From CAWHOW01 sp963831005 (GTDB taxonomy: Bacteria > Bacteroidota > Bacteroidia > Bacteroidales > CG2-30-32-10): 64,000 bases of DNA. A program made the translations under genes and the position numbers. Location: NCBI GenBank assembly GCA_963831005.1, contig CAWHOW010000038.1:1-64000 (forward strand). Reading direction: 5' to 3'. Below are positions 36,525 to 45,339 of the stretch, piece after piece. The notes under the pieces are model-generated. The model made no database searches. It was given only the letters and a program-made list of their open reading frames with translations, and had not been told where the DNA came from. Each line of letters opens with the position of its first letter. The first letter of the stretch is position 1.

Positions 36525-39158
36525 ATGTTCGGAAGAGAAAAAACGGCTGAGACCAATGTAAAAAGATTCAAGTTCAAAGAACTTAAAGTATATAGTTCTG
36601 ATGAATGGATGGCGGGTTCAACCAAGAAATACCGCACTGTTTTCGACAGGCAGGAAACAACCTATTTAAGCACTGAACTTTCTTTCTATAACAAGCTTTT
36701 TGATGAAACAACCTGGGATGCAAAGGTCAGTTTGAAATCCTTTGCCCTTGATGGCAGCAACAGGAAAGAACTGTGCAACCTGGAATCTCAGCGTACTATC
36801 AACACTGATGATAATATCGTTTTCATCCGCGACGGATGGGGAAATGCTACTCCCGGCAATTACTGGACAAGAGGCGATTATTTATGGGAAGCATATATTG
36901 ATGGCGAACTGATAGGTTCAAAAAAGTTTTATGTGGAAGACGTCGGGCTTGTTACGGCTAATGATAATCCTTATTTCTCCATCGAAAGCCTGAAATTTTA
37001 TAGTGGACCTGATAATGATGTGGAAGATGGAAAGCGCAAGTATGTTACAACTTTCAGCAAATCCCAAACTCCATATGTATGGTTTGAACTTAAGATAAAG
37101 AACAAAACATCTAAGGACTGGTTTTGTGAGCTATTTCATACTTTCTATGATGATTGCGGCGGTGTAAAAGGCAAAACGGATTCGTTCCGTTATATAGAGA
37201 AAGGCAAAGAAGGATACATTTATACTTTCACTGCAGGCTGGGGCAGCAATACGCCCGGTTCATGGAAGGACAACGACTACAGGCTGAATATAGTCTTTAT
37301 GGATACATTGGTTGCTTCTGTTAATTTCGATTTCGCGGAAAATGAAATTGAAGGTGTCTTCGATCTTTCTTCAAATGTTGTTGCAGGCGAAAAGAAAACT
37401 GTAGCTGCCGGAACTACCGCTCCTGCTGAATCCCTCGAAGATGTGATGAAACAACTTAATGAGTTGATTGGTCTTTCTCAGGTTAAAGATAATATCAGAG
37501 ATCATGTTAAATATCTTGATTTTATTAAGCTCAGGACCGAGAAAGGTTTTCATGATTCGGAAAAGATGTCGTTGCACAGTGTATTTACTGGCAATCCCGG
37601 CACAGGCAAAACCACTGTGGTTACTCTGCTTGGAAAGATTTACAATAAAATGGGACTTCTCTCCAAAGGACAAGTCCTCGAAGTGGACCGTAATGACCTT
37701 GTAGGTGAGTACATCGGGCAAACTGCTCCTAAAGTAAAAGCAAAGATAAACGAAGCAAGAGGTGGTATTCTTTTTATTGATGAAGCATACATGCTTGCTC
37801 GTGCTGATAACGATTCCAAGGATTATGGAAAAGAAGTGATAGAAGTGCTGCTAAAAGAAATGTCGGATGGGCCGGGCGATATAGCCATTATGGTTGCCGG
37901 CTATCCAACTGAAATGGAGCATTTCCTCGAATCGAACCCGGGGCTGCGATCACGCTTTGGTTATTATTTCAATTTCGAAGATTACCTTCCTGACGAACTG
38001 ATGCAGATAGCCGATTGCGCCTGTAAGAAACGTTCTGTTACGCTTGCAGATGATGCAAGGAAATATATCAATGAAATGGTGATAGAGGCATACCGCAACC
38101 GCGACAATACATTCGGCAATGCGCGTTTTGCATATTCCATCATTGACGAAGGCAAAACCAATCTTGGTTTGCGGTTGATCAATAATCCCGAGCTGAAGGA
38201 CCTCAGCGACGATGTGCTTTCAAGGATCGAATTAACCGATGTTCAGAAGATATTTGGTTCTAAGCAAAAAGCCAAGATCGCTTTAAAGGTCAACGAGAAC
38301 CTGCTTAAAGATTCACTGGCTGAGCTGAATGATATGATAGGAATAAAGAATATCAAGGACGAGATTAACGAACTTGTAAAGCTGGTACGTTATTACAACG
38401 AACTTGGCAAAGATGTGCTTAATAAATTCTCTCTTCATAGCGTGTTTACCGGTAATCCCGGAACAGGAAAAACCAGCATGGCGCGTATCATTGGTAATAT
38501 CTACAAGGCGCTTGGACTGCTTGAACGCGGGCATGTGGTGGAATGCGGTCGCGAAGCTTTGATAGCTGGCTATGTAGGGCAAACAGGTATAAAGACAAAA
38601 GCCAAGATTGATGAAGCCAAGGATGGCGTTCTGTTTATCGACGAAGCCTATTCGCTGGCAGAAGGTGGCGAGAACGATTTCGGCAAGGAAGCCATTGAAG
38701 TGATATTGAAAAACATGGAAGATATGCGCGGAAGGCTTGCAGTTATTGTGGCAGGTTATCCCGAGAATATGCTTAAGTTCCTTGAATCTAATCCCGGCTT
38801 GAAATCGCGCTTCGACAGGACATTCCAGTTCAACGATTATAACCCTGAAGATATGATGGCTATTGCAAAGCTCATGCTGTCAAAGGAAAGCCTCACTCCA
38901 GATACTGCGGCCGAGGAACACCTTTCGCAATATTTCAGCGCATTATACGATGCAAGGGACAAGTTTTTCGGCAATGCCCGTACAGTAAGGAATGTGGTTG
39001 CCGAAGCGGTTAAGCGCCAGAACCTGCGGCTTGCCTGTATGGATGCTTCCAAACGCACCCCCGAAATGATAAACACCTTATGTATTGACGATGTTGCCGA
39101 TTTCGAAGTTAAAGAAAGGCAACGCAGCGGTGTGGGCTTTAAACTGGGAAGTAATTAG
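36525..39158 (+). CDS. Double CbbX/SpoVK-type AAA+ protein with paired N-terminal beta domains
   Basis: An 877-residue protein with internal duplication at both ends. The N-terminus has two related beta domains (about 15-140 and 150-275), each with a GWGxxTPGxxW motif (GWGNATPGNYW 104-114, GWGSNTPGSW 238-247). Two CbbX/SpoVK/EccA-like AAA+ modules follow, with Walker A GNPGTGKT at 356-363 and 643-650, Walker B ILFIDEAYML and VLFIDEAYSL, and a sensor region NPGLRSRF / NPGLKSRF. Both ATP sites look intact. Such AAA+ proteins act as hexameric remodellers; the target here is unknown. Its last 29 codons are copied at 41247-41336, 2.2 kb downstream. Confidence 0.88.
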   Translation: MFGREKTAETNVKRFKFKELKVYSSDEWMAGSTKKYRTVFDRQETTYLSTELSFYNKLFDETTWDAKVSLKSFALDGSNRKELCNLESQRTINTDDNIVFIRDGWGNATPGNYWTRGDYLWEAYIDGELIGSKKFYVEDVGLVTANDNPYFSIESLKFYSGPDNDVEDGKRKYVTTFSKSQTPYVWFELKIKNKTSKDWFCELFHTFYDDCGGVKGKTDSFRYIEKGKEGYIYTFTAGWGSNTPGSWKDNDYRLNIVFMDTLVASVNFDFAENEIEGVFDLSSNVVAGEKKTVAAGTTAPAESLEDVMKQLNELIGLSQVKDNIRDHVKYLDFIKLRTEKGFHDSEKMSLHSVFTGNPGTGKTTVVTLLGKIYNKMGLLSKGQVLEVDRNDLVGEYIGQTAPKVKAKINEARGGILFIDEAYMLARADNDSKDYGKEVIEVLLKEMSDGPGDIAIMVAGYPTEMEHFLESNPGLRSRFGYYFNFEDYLPDELMQIADCACKKRSVTLADDARKYINEMVIEAYRNRDNTFGNARFAYSIIDEGKTNLGLRLINNPELKDLSDDVLSRIELTDVQKIFGSKQKAKIALKVNENLLKDSLAELNDMIGIKNIKDEINELVKLVRYYNELGKDVLNKFSLHSVFTGNPGTGKTSMARIIGNIYKALGLLERGHVVECGREALIAGYVGQTGIKTKAKIDEAKDGVLFIDEAYSLAEGGENDFGKEAIEVILKNMEDMRGRLAVIVAGYPENMLKFLESNPGLKSRFDRTFQFNDYNPEDMMAIAKLMLSKESLTPDTAAEEHLSQYFSALYDARDKFFGNARTVRNVVAEAVKRQNLRLACMDASKRTPEMINTLCIDDVADFEVKERQRSGVGFKLGSN

Positions 39159-39260
39159 TTTAAAGTTTAAGGTTCAAAGTTCTTAGTTGATTGTTCTAAG
39201 GTTCTTTCATACCGAATAGAAGCTACCTATCTTAATATTTATTAAGTATTTCCCTACCCT

Positions 39261-39427
39261 GTTGTGATTTGCTTTCAATTCGTATCTTTGATTTCTTGAT
39301 AAACAACTTATTCTGTACTGCAAACCATGTGGAATAGTTGTGATTTGCTTTCACCTGCGAAGCATGTATGAACACCTTTAATGTAGCATAAGATAGTGAA
39401 TAATTCGTATCTTTGATTTATTGATAA
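39261..39427. CRISPR. Orphan CRISPR-like remnant, left cluster
   Basis: A 47-nt unit (39261-39307, beginning GTTGTGATTTGCTTTCA and ending GATAAACAAC), a 29-nt spacer (39308-39336), then a second unit whose first 17 nt (39337-39353) are separated from the remainder (39403-39427) by a 49-nt insertion. The unit length, spacer length and sequence resemble type II-C arrays of Bacteroidota as I know them. Each unit contains TATCTTTG, a -7 promoter match. No cas gene or tracrRNA is seen. The final promoter-bearing half repeat is only 64 bases before the LRR gene. Confidence 0.65.
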
Positions 39428-39490
39428 TGACCACAACAAACAATTGAACAATGAACCTTTTGAACGACAAAAATCTTAAACCCCTTCAAC

Positions 39491-40951
39491 ATGAAAGACA
39501 CAGACATTATTCGGAAAATTAAAAAAGAATTCAAAATTTCAGATACAGACGGAATTATTACCGGAAAGCCCACTTTCACTTATTATTTATCAGACAACAA
39601 GAAGGAGTTTGCTATTAAATTTTTTGATTGCAGATTCGGTAATTTCGAATACCTGGTTTCACTTCTTGCCGGTCTTAAAAGCCTAACTGAGATTTGTTTT
39701 CTGGACTGCTATATCAAAGATATCTCTGCTTTAAAACAACTTACGGGAATTAAAGTTTTTGAAGCGGGCGGAAAGAAATTTTCTGATATCTCGCCTCTTG
39801 CTTTTATGAAAGGCTTGAAAGAAGTGAATATAGGCGATACTGCGGTGAGGGACCTTACACCTTTAAAAGATCTGAAAAACATCAGGAAGCTGAATTTAAA
39901 CCAAACGAAAGTCACCGATATTTCTCCCCTGAAAAACATGAAAAATATTGTTGAATTTGAGATGGTGGAAACCGGGGTTGAGGATATTTCGGCAATAGCA
40001 GGCATGACCAAGGCAAAGACACTTTTTTTAAATAAGAACAGGATAAAGGATATTTCAGCGATTGAAAACCTGATCAATCTTGGAAATGCAGATTTTGAGG
40101 ATAACCAGATTGAAAAAATACCCTCGTTTAAAAAGCTTTTAAAACTCAAAGATATCGAATTGTCCGGAAACAAAATTTCGGATATCTCCGGTATCTGCGA
40201 TGCTCCAAATCTTTACATATTATTGATTTGTGATAACAAAATTACAGACATAAGCCCTCTGAAAAAATTAAAGAAATTAAAAAGACTGTTCCTGTCCGGG
40301 AATAAGATCAGCAATATTGACGTTTTTAAGTTCCTGCCCCAACTGAAAGATGTTCATTTATCTGAAAACAATATCAGCGATATTTCCGCTCTGAAATACC
40401 AAACAAATATTGATTATCTTGATCTAAACAATAATAAAATCAGAGATATTTCAGCATTGAAAGAATTAAAAAAACTATGGAATATTGATCTGGATCATAA
40501 TGAAATCTCAGATATTTCTATCCTTGCGGGTTTAAAACACCTGAATTTATTATCCTTGCACAACAACAAAATAATGGACATCTCAGCACTGAAATATCTT
40601 AAAAAACTAAATCGTTTATCTTTAGATCATAACAACATCAAAGATATTTCTCCATTAAAAAACCTCGGTGGACTATTTCAGTTGTTCATTTCACTGTCGG
40701 GAGTTAAAGATATTACTCCTTTGAAAGATATTTCCCGTTTAAGATATATTGATCTTTTTGGACCACCTGTAGACCTTACTCCTATAAAGGATCTTTATCA
40801 TAATAATAAGTTTAAACTGATCTACCATGGAAAGGTAAACATTAATATCCCGTTAAAAATTGCAATGGGGGGTGTGGAAAAAATGAAAAATTATATTGAT
40901 AATTATGATAAAACAGGTGCGCATAAAAGGCGCTCATTTTATCTGCAATAG
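39491..40951 (+). CDS. Internalin-type leucine-rich-repeat protein
   Basis: 486 residues made almost wholly of about 17 LRRs of the 22-residue SDS22/internalin class (consensus LxxLxxLxLxxNxIxDISPL). There is no signal peptide (MKDTDIIRKIKKEFKISD), no membrane helix and no T9SS domain, so it is probably cytoplasmic. The gene is bracketed by CRISPR-like repeat remnants on both sides and by a direct repeat of the neighbouring AAA+ gene's 3' end, which suggests that the whole 2-kb block was inserted or duplicated. Function unknown; a protein-interaction scaffold is the general expectation for this fold. Confidence 0.85.
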   Translation: MKDTDIIRKIKKEFKISDTDGIITGKPTFTYYLSDNKKEFAIKFFDCRFGNFEYLVSLLAGLKSLTEICFLDCYIKDISALKQLTGIKVFEAGGKKFSDISPLAFMKGLKEVNIGDTAVRDLTPLKDLKNIRKLNLNQTKVTDISPLKNMKNIVEFEMVETGVEDISAIAGMTKAKTLFLNKNRIKDISAIENLINLGNADFEDNQIEKIPSFKKLLKLKDIELSGNKISDISGICDAPNLYILLICDNKITDISPLKKLKKLKRLFLSGNKISNIDVFKFLPQLKDVHLSENNISDISALKYQTNIDYLDLNNNKIRDISALKELKKLWNIDLDHNEISDISILAGLKHLNLLSLHNNKIMDISALKYLKKLNRLSLDHNNIKDISPLKNLGGLFQLFISLSGVKDITPLKDISRLRYIDLFGPPVDLTPIKDLYHNNKFKLIYHGKVNINIPLKIAMGGVEKMKNYIDNYDKTGAHKRRSFYLQ

Positions 40952-41082
40952 TAGAACCTGTTCCGCCAGTTTTGACAAACTTCAACCTGGTCTGCTTATC
41001 AACGTTGCTATTTCTTTTTTACTTTGATCTTAACAAGAGCAATATGCTCTTTCCTCACATTTATCACCCTGTCTTTATCAAT

Positions 41083-41255
41083 GTTGTGATTTGCTTTCAC
41101 CTGCGAAGCATGCATGAACACCTTTAATGTAGCATAAGATAGTGAATAATTCGTATCTTTGATTTATTGATAAACAACGCGCATATTGCGCTGAAAGGGG
41201 CGTACATAGTTGTGATTTGCTTTCAATTCGTATCTTTGATTTATTGATAAACACC
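41083..41255. CRISPR. Orphan CRISPR-like remnant, right cluster
   Basis: Mirror of the left cluster in organisation: a split repeat (41083-41099 plus 41149-41178, interrupted by the same 49-nt insertion, one base different), an exact 30-nt spacer (41179-41208), and a full repeat (41209-41255) whose last bases (GATAAACACC instead of GATAAACAAC) merge with the copied tail of the AAA+ gene. Orientation is the same as in the left cluster. Confidence 0.65.
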
Positions 41256-41336
41256 TTATGTATTGACGATGTTGCCGATTTCGAAGTAAAAGAAAGGCAA
41301 CGCAGCGGTGTGGGCTTTAAACTGGGAAGCAATTAG
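41247..41336 (+). pseudogene. Duplicated 3' end of the double-AAA+ gene
   Basis: Encodes INTLCIDDVADFEVKERQRS and then GVGFKLGSN with a stop, identical in protein to the last 29 residues of the gene ending at 39158; the following TTTAAAGTTTAAGGTTCAAAG is shared too. The similarity starts within the CRISPR-like repeat at ATAAACACC, so the junction used microhomology between repeat and gene. Confidence 0.9.
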
Positions 41337-41602
41337 TTTAAAGTTTAAGGTTCAAAGTTTAAAGTTCGTTAATTCAATTGTTCTTTAATAGGAACGCTGA
41401 TGACACTGAAAATACTGATTTTCGCTGATTTTTAATTATTGTCATTTACTTCTTGTCATCGTTGTCATTATGCTTCGCTGTCATTTGTTGACATTCATAG
41501 TTACTGCGTATTAAAAACAATGAATGCCTAATGACAATAAATGACTTTTAATTACACTGCCTCCTGCCTACTTTATCAAAGTGTCAAACTGATTTTAATA
41601 TT
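41337..41602. other. Repeat-rich spacer without a gene
   Basis: Holds the end of the duplicated flank, an AACGCTGATGACACTGAAAA-type sequence and TGTCATTT/AAATGACA inverted motifs (41445-41550). No open frame with coding character. Confidence 0.5.
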
Positions 41603-42055
41603 TCAGTCCTCTATTGCCTCAATACCAAGTTGCTTAGCTCGCTCAATGTTATCCTTCATTGCTTTAACTTGTTCTGGTGAGTGTCCACGCCAAATAGTAA
41701 TTTCGCCAACAACCTTAAACGGATGTTTTGAGCGGTATGACATTGTTGGATTACCCGGGAATTTTTTGTCGGTTAAATTGGGATCATTCTCAATATCGCC
41801 TGTTGGCTCTACTAAATATATTCTTTCACGTCCTTCGCCTAAAGCAAGTTCAGCGCCCCAAATAGCAGCATCCAGGGTAGCAGTCAGATAGATATATTTC
41901 GCTTTTTTCTTTTGTCTATAGTTTGAGTTAACACCAATTTTTATAAGTTCGCCAATCTTTAGGTTAGCCTTTGTGCCATGGAAGAAAGTCTGAGAAAAAG
42001 GGCTTTGACCTGGTTCATTCGATTTTCCCTTACTTATGTTTATTTTCATTGCCAT
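41603..42055 (-). CDS. arr: Rifampin ADP-ribosyltransferase (Arr)
   Basis: Transfers ADP-ribose from NAD to rifamycins, inactivating them. The 150-residue protein carries all family landmarks: FFHGTKANLK (24-33), YIYLTAT (54-60), LALGEGRERIYLVEPTG, NDPNLTDKKFPGNPT (90-104) and SYRS. H26, Y56 and D91 are each exactly seven positions beyond the reported catalytic H19, Y49 and D84 of the mycobacterial enzyme, so the active site appears intact. The N-terminal extension (MAMKINISKGK) is short and its exact start is uncertain between two ATGs. Neighbours are repeats and an unrelated small gene; no other resistance gene, integron site or IS is visible, so it may be an intrinsic gene. Confidence 0.93.
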   Translation of the reverse strand: MAMKINISKGKSNEPGQSPFSQTFFHGTKANLKIGELIKIGVNSNYRQKKKAKYIYLTATLDAAIWGAELALGEGRERIYLVEPTGDIENDPNLTDKKFPGNPTMSYRSKHPFKVVGEITIWRGHSPEQVKAMKDNIERAKQLGIEAIED

Positions 42056-42185
42056 TATGTTTTTTTGTGTCCGCCTTACTAACTGGCTACAGCTGCTTCT
42101 TACTGCTAACTAACACGCAGTCGGGCGTGAATTAGGAGTTGATAATCTGGAAGTAATATAATATCCCGAAAATACAATCTAATAA

Positions 42186-42407
42186 TTAGTGTATATATGC
42201 TTTTAATTGTTTCCTTGATAATTCAGCATCAATATCCCGAAGCCATTCTTCAAGATCAACAATAGTCATATCGAGATCATTATCTTTCCGTCCAACTTCG
42301 GTAATCTCAGTCGCAATAAGCTTTTTTAATTTGGTTAACCTTTTAAGTTCAATCTTTATGTTATCCTCTTTATCTATATCCATTTTAAAAACTTCCTTTC
42401 TTATCAT
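42186..42407 (-). CDS. Small coiled-coil hypothetical protein
   Basis: 73 residues, very charged and helical, with a heptad-like pattern (IKIELKRLTKLKKLIATEIT). No motif recognised. It may start at the internal ATG of MDIDKED. Located upstream of nothing obvious; weak coding support. Confidence 0.45.
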   Translation of the reverse strand: MIRKEVFKMDIDKEDNIKIELKRLTKLKKLIATEITEVGRKDNDLDMTIVDLEEWLRDIDAELSRKQLKAYIH

Positions 42408-42583
42408 ATTGTAAAGTAAAGAATTTTATTAATATGCTACTGTTAAATATCGGTTAAAATAGGATTAGAAAAGGATTAAATATGAAAAGGTATTATGCTG
42501 CAATAGTTATCAAATATGGGAATTATTAGTATTAGATTGCATTATAAATCATCAAAAAATCAATTAATTCTTATTAGTAAATA

Positions 42584-42612
42584 AAAATCCCCTTACCTTT
42601 TAAGTAAGGGGA
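42584..42612 (-). terminator. Terminator after the giant S74 protein gene
   Basis: Perfect 9-bp stem TCCCCTTAC / GTAAGGGGA followed on the minus strand by TTTTTA; 31 bases past the stop codon. Confidence 0.85.
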
Positions 42613-42642
42613 AATGTCAGAGTGAATACTAAAAATAGCAGC

Positions 42643-45297
42643 TTATTTATTTATCAGCTTTTCAAGCTTATCTAACCTTGCTTTCAAATCATTAATTTCA
42701 GCTTTTTGCTCTTCGTTTATTTTTGTTAATTGCTGAATGCCTACAAGTGCAATACCGCTGGGATCAACTGTGCTGATGTGTTTATCATCAATACCTGTAT
42801 TAAACAATCTGTGAAATTGTTCTGCAAAAGGACCTATATGATATTCCTCTGTTTCTTTATATTTCCATCTTGCCACTTCCAGTTTATTGATTTTCTTCAG
42901 TATCTCGTCGCCATCTACTTCTGTAATATTGTCTTTATAGGTACGTGATGAACCATTGGTCCATGCACCACCAGTGGTAAGGTATGCACCGTTGCCATTA
43001 GTTGTATTTGTACCAACCTGAATAGCATTTCCTGAAGAAGGTGCAACACCAAAGCCCCATCCTATAACAGACGAATTCCCTAATACCATATTATTGCTTG
43101 CCGTAACACTTGCATTATAACCTATTGCAGTGGCATTTGCAAGAGAGCCGGAAGCTACATCAGCCATATAGCCAATTGCAGTATTATTATTACCATCTGT
43201 GTTGCTCACTAAAGCACCATAACCTACAGCAGCATTACCTGTTCCCATGGTACTTGCATAAAGAGCGCTGTCGCCAACGGCTGTATTGTAATTGGCTGTG
43301 CTTTTAAATAATGTCCAGTTTCCAAGAGCGGTGTTACTCTGTCCTGTCATATTCTGAACAAGAGTGCAGAATCCATATCCCACGTTGTTTGAACCTGTTG
43401 TGTTCATAACAAGTGAATGGAATCCGGCAGCAGTATTATAATTACCCATAGTGTTATCTAACAGTGATTGCATTCCAATAACTGTATTGTTGATACCTGT
43501 AGTATTTGCTGCTAATGCTTCGTAACCAACAGCAGCATTACCTGTTCCTATAGTGTTTGCATAAAGAGCGCTATCACCAACGGCTGTATTGTAATCGGCT
43601 GTATTTTTAAACAGTGTCCAGTTTCCAAGTGCTGTGTTACTTTGTCCTGTTAGATTTTGAACAAGAGTGCAGAAACCATATCCCACGTTGTTTGAACCTG
43701 TGGTGTTCATAACGAGTGAGTGAAAACCGGCTGCTGTATTATAATTTCCCATAGTGTTATCTAACAGAGACTGCATCCCTATTACTGTATTATTAATACC
43801 TGTAGTATTTGCTGCTAATGCTTCGTAACCTACAGCAGCATTACCCGTGCCCATAGTGTTTGCATAAAGAGCGCTATCACCAACGGCTGTATTATAATCG
43901 GCAGTGTTTTTAAATAATGTCCAGTTTCCAAGTGCTGTGTTACTTTGTCCTGTTAGATTTTGAACAAGAGTGCAGAATCCATATCCAACATTGTTTGAAC
44001 CTGTAGTATTTTGAACTAGTGAATGAAAACCGGCTGCTGTATTATAATTTCCCATAGTGTTATCTAACAGAGACTGCATCCCTATTACTGTATTATTAAT
44101 ACCTGTAGTATTTGCTGCTAATGCTTCGTAACCTACAGCAGCATTACCCGTGCCCATAGTGTTTGCATAAAGAGCGCTATCACCAACGGCTGTATTATAA
44201 TCGGCAGTGTTTTTAAATAATGTCCAGTTTCCAAGTGCTGTGTTACTTTGTCCTGTTAGATTTTGAACAAGAGTGCAGAAACCATATCCCACGTTGTTTG
44301 AACCAGTAGTGTTCATAACGAGTGAATGAAAACCGGCTGCTGTATTATAGTTTCCCATAGTGTTATCTAATAAGGACTGCATACCTATTACTGTGTTGTT
44401 GATACCAGTTGTATTAGCTGCTAATGCTTCGTAACCTACAGCAGCATTACCTGTTCCCATAGTGTTTGCATAAAGAGCGCTATCACCAACGGCTGTATTA
44501 TAATCGGCAGTGTTTTTAAATAATGTCCAGTTTCCAAGAGCAGTGTTGCTTTGCCCTGTTAGATTTTGAACAAGAGTGCAGAATCCATATCCAACGTTGT
44601 TTGACCCTGTTGTGTTCATAACGAGTGAATGAAAACCTGCGGCTGTATTATCTTGACCAGTTGTATTAGCATTAAGTGATTGCATACCTACTACTGTGTT
44701 TTGAATACCCATGTCAGCAGGAACATTTCCGCCTTCATATCCCAGGAATGTATTACCCGAAACGGAATCTATTCTGCCTGAAGGTTTATTGTTCATTCTT
44801 ATATTAAATGGTACATTATCTGTAGTTCCTTCAAAGTTAACACCATCAACAGTACCTGCGTTTCCTTTTAAACCCCATCCATTCATAGTAGTGCCTGAAG
44901 TACCTGCATATAAAGCATAAGGTACGCTAAGCAACTGGTTAGTGCCAGAGATAGTGTAAGAAGTGCCCCCTGCAGGATCTATTTGAGTCTCTAAATAATA
45001 GGGACCCATAGCCCAGTTAATGGTGCTAAAATCACCTGACACAAGAGTTCCACTTCCAATTTCAATTGAAACCAGCCCGTCTGAATTTGAAGTAGGCATT
45101 TGGGTTTCAGCATAAACAACCGTACCGGAAGAAGACCCTTGTAATATACTTATTTTCATTCCAACAGCCTGAGAAGTATCAAGCATATTATTGGCTTTAC
45201 GAATTACTGCCTGGTAGCTCATTGTTTGAGGAGCCTGTGCCCATGTATTTATTGCAAAAGCAATTGATATGATACTTAAAATAATAATCTTTTTCAT
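42643..45297 (-). CDS. Giant internally repeated fibre protein with C-terminal S74 chaperone
   Basis: 884 residues. Signal peptide (1-20, NTWAQ), an N-terminal domain conserved in Bacteroidota fibre proteins (MSYQAVIRKANNML to about 130), then five near-identical 101-residue repeats rich in GxxNTAxGxxxL/NNTVIGxxSL head motifs, and a C-terminal intramolecular chaperone (SSRTYKDNITEVDGDEIL near 785, IGPFAEQFHRLF, GIALVGIQQL) with a terminal coiled coil. The likely product is a trimeric surface fibre released by self-cleavage. It has no T9SS domain, but the gene 42 bases upstream (45831-45340) encodes a T9SS cargo and could share an operon. Confidence 0.88.
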   Translation of the reverse strand: MKKIIILSIISIAFAINTWAQAPQTMSYQAVIRKANNMLDTSQAVGMKISILQGSSSGTVVYAETQMPTSNSDGLVSIEIGSGTLVSGDFSTINWAMGPYYLETQIDPAGGTSYTISGTNQLLSVPYALYAGTSGTTMNGWGLKGNAGTVDGVNFEGTTDNVPFNIRMNNKPSGRIDSVSGNTFLGYEGGNVPADMGIQNTVVGMQSLNANTTGQDNTAAGFHSLVMNTTGSNNVGYGFCTLVQNLTGQSNTALGNWTLFKNTADYNTAVGDSALYANTMGTGNAAVGYEALAANTTGINNTVIGMQSLLDNTMGNYNTAAGFHSLVMNTTGSNNVGYGFCTLVQNLTGQSNTALGNWTLFKNTADYNTAVGDSALYANTMGTGNAAVGYEALAANTTGINNTVIGMQSLLDNTMGNYNTAAGFHSLVQNTTGSNNVGYGFCTLVQNLTGQSNTALGNWTLFKNTADYNTAVGDSALYANTMGTGNAAVGYEALAANTTGINNTVIGMQSLLDNTMGNYNTAAGFHSLVMNTTGSNNVGYGFCTLVQNLTGQSNTALGNWTLFKNTADYNTAVGDSALYANTIGTGNAAVGYEALAANTTGINNTVIGMQSLLDNTMGNYNTAAGFHSLVMNTTGSNNVGYGFCTLVQNMTGQSNTALGNWTLFKSTANYNTAVGDSALYASTMGTGNAAVGYGALVSNTDGNNNTAIGYMADVASGSLANATAIGYNASVTASNNMVLGNSSVIGWGFGVAPSSGNAIQVGTNTTNGNGAYLTTGGAWTNGSSRTYKDNITEVDGDEILKKINKLEVARWKYKETEEYHIGPFAEQFHRLFNTGIDDKHISTVDPSGIALVGIQQLTKINEEQKAEINDLKARLDKLEKLINK
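43200..44660. repeat. 303-bp intragenic tandem repeats
   Basis: The word ATAAAGAGCG recurs at 43258, 43561, 43864, 44167 and 44470, spaced exactly 303 bp (101 codons). Units three and four are almost identical, so recombination between copies could change fibre length. Confidence 0.95.
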
Positions 45298-45339
45298 TTT
45301 TTTTTGGTTTAATTTGATTAATAATTTCCGGTTATTTTT

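Noticed and set aside
39159..41602. A full CRISPR-Cas system
   Set aside because: No cas1, cas2 or cas9 and no tracrRNA anti-repeat are seen; only four complete or split repeats remain.
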